Origin: Solirubrobacterales bacterium
GTDB lineage: Bacteria; Actinomycetota; Thermoleophilia; Solirubrobacterales; Solirubrobacteraceae
Direction of reading: 5' to 3'
Assembly (NCBI GenBank): GCA_025964075.1
Contig: JAOPZQ010000524.1
Span: 1 to 6,360, forward strand
Length of the DNA stretch: 6,360 nucleotides
Shown here: piece by piece, positions 5,427 through 6,360 of the stretch
Position numbering within the stretch: the stretch's first letter is position 1
How the letters are laid out: each line of letters starts with the position of its first letter
Position numbers and translations under genes: made by a program
The notes under the pieces: model-generated
Seen by the model: the letters and a program-made list of their open reading frames with translations, nothing else
The model's database searches: none
What the model was told of the DNA's origin: nothing

Positions 5427-6360
<934 letters not shown>

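Overview
This 6.36 kb window is very GC-rich (roughly 70% by eye) and densely coded. It looks like the chromosome of a high-GC actinobacterium. The protein kinase sequence, the GTG starts and the near-absence of leaders resemble the Thermoleophilia (Solirubrobacterales/Gaiellales type), but that placement is from memory of similar proteins and is only moderately certain. There are no RNA genes, mobile elements, CRISPR arrays or phage genes, and no gene-free stretch longer than about 90 bases. The gene content is that of a core chromosomal region.

Left half, minus strand (positions 3671 down to 1): a tightly packed, probably co-transcribed row. It runs rlmH (23S rRNA pseudouridine methyltransferase), a two-helix channel subunit fused to an RCK/TrkA regulatory domain, argS (arginyl-tRNA synthetase), a small DUF202 membrane protein, and the start of an unrecognised membrane protein that leaves the window. 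Junctions are 1 nt, a TGATG overlap, 5 nt and 31 nt. Two genes here serve the translation machinery, and the other three encode membrane proteins.

Middle (3672-3692): only 21 bases separate rlmH from a divergent gene, and overlapping -10-like hexamers point both ways. Both transcripts would be leaderless or nearly so.

Right half, plus strand (3693-6360): a small DUF3467 protein; a calcineurin-like metallophosphoesterase with its own promoter and a strong Shine-Dalgarno; a secreted Thr/Pro-rich lipoprotein; and, 9 bases further on, a Hanks-type Ser/Thr kinase cut by the window edge. The lipoprotein and kinase probably form one unit, an extracytoplasmic partner beside a signalling kinase.

No wholly new system stands out. 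The two best leads are departures from expected active-site sequence in otherwise well-formed proteins. ArgS has Thr-Ala-Ala-Ser where class I synthetases carry HIGH, and the RCK channel has Gly-Ser-Ile-Pro where K+ channels carry GYGD.
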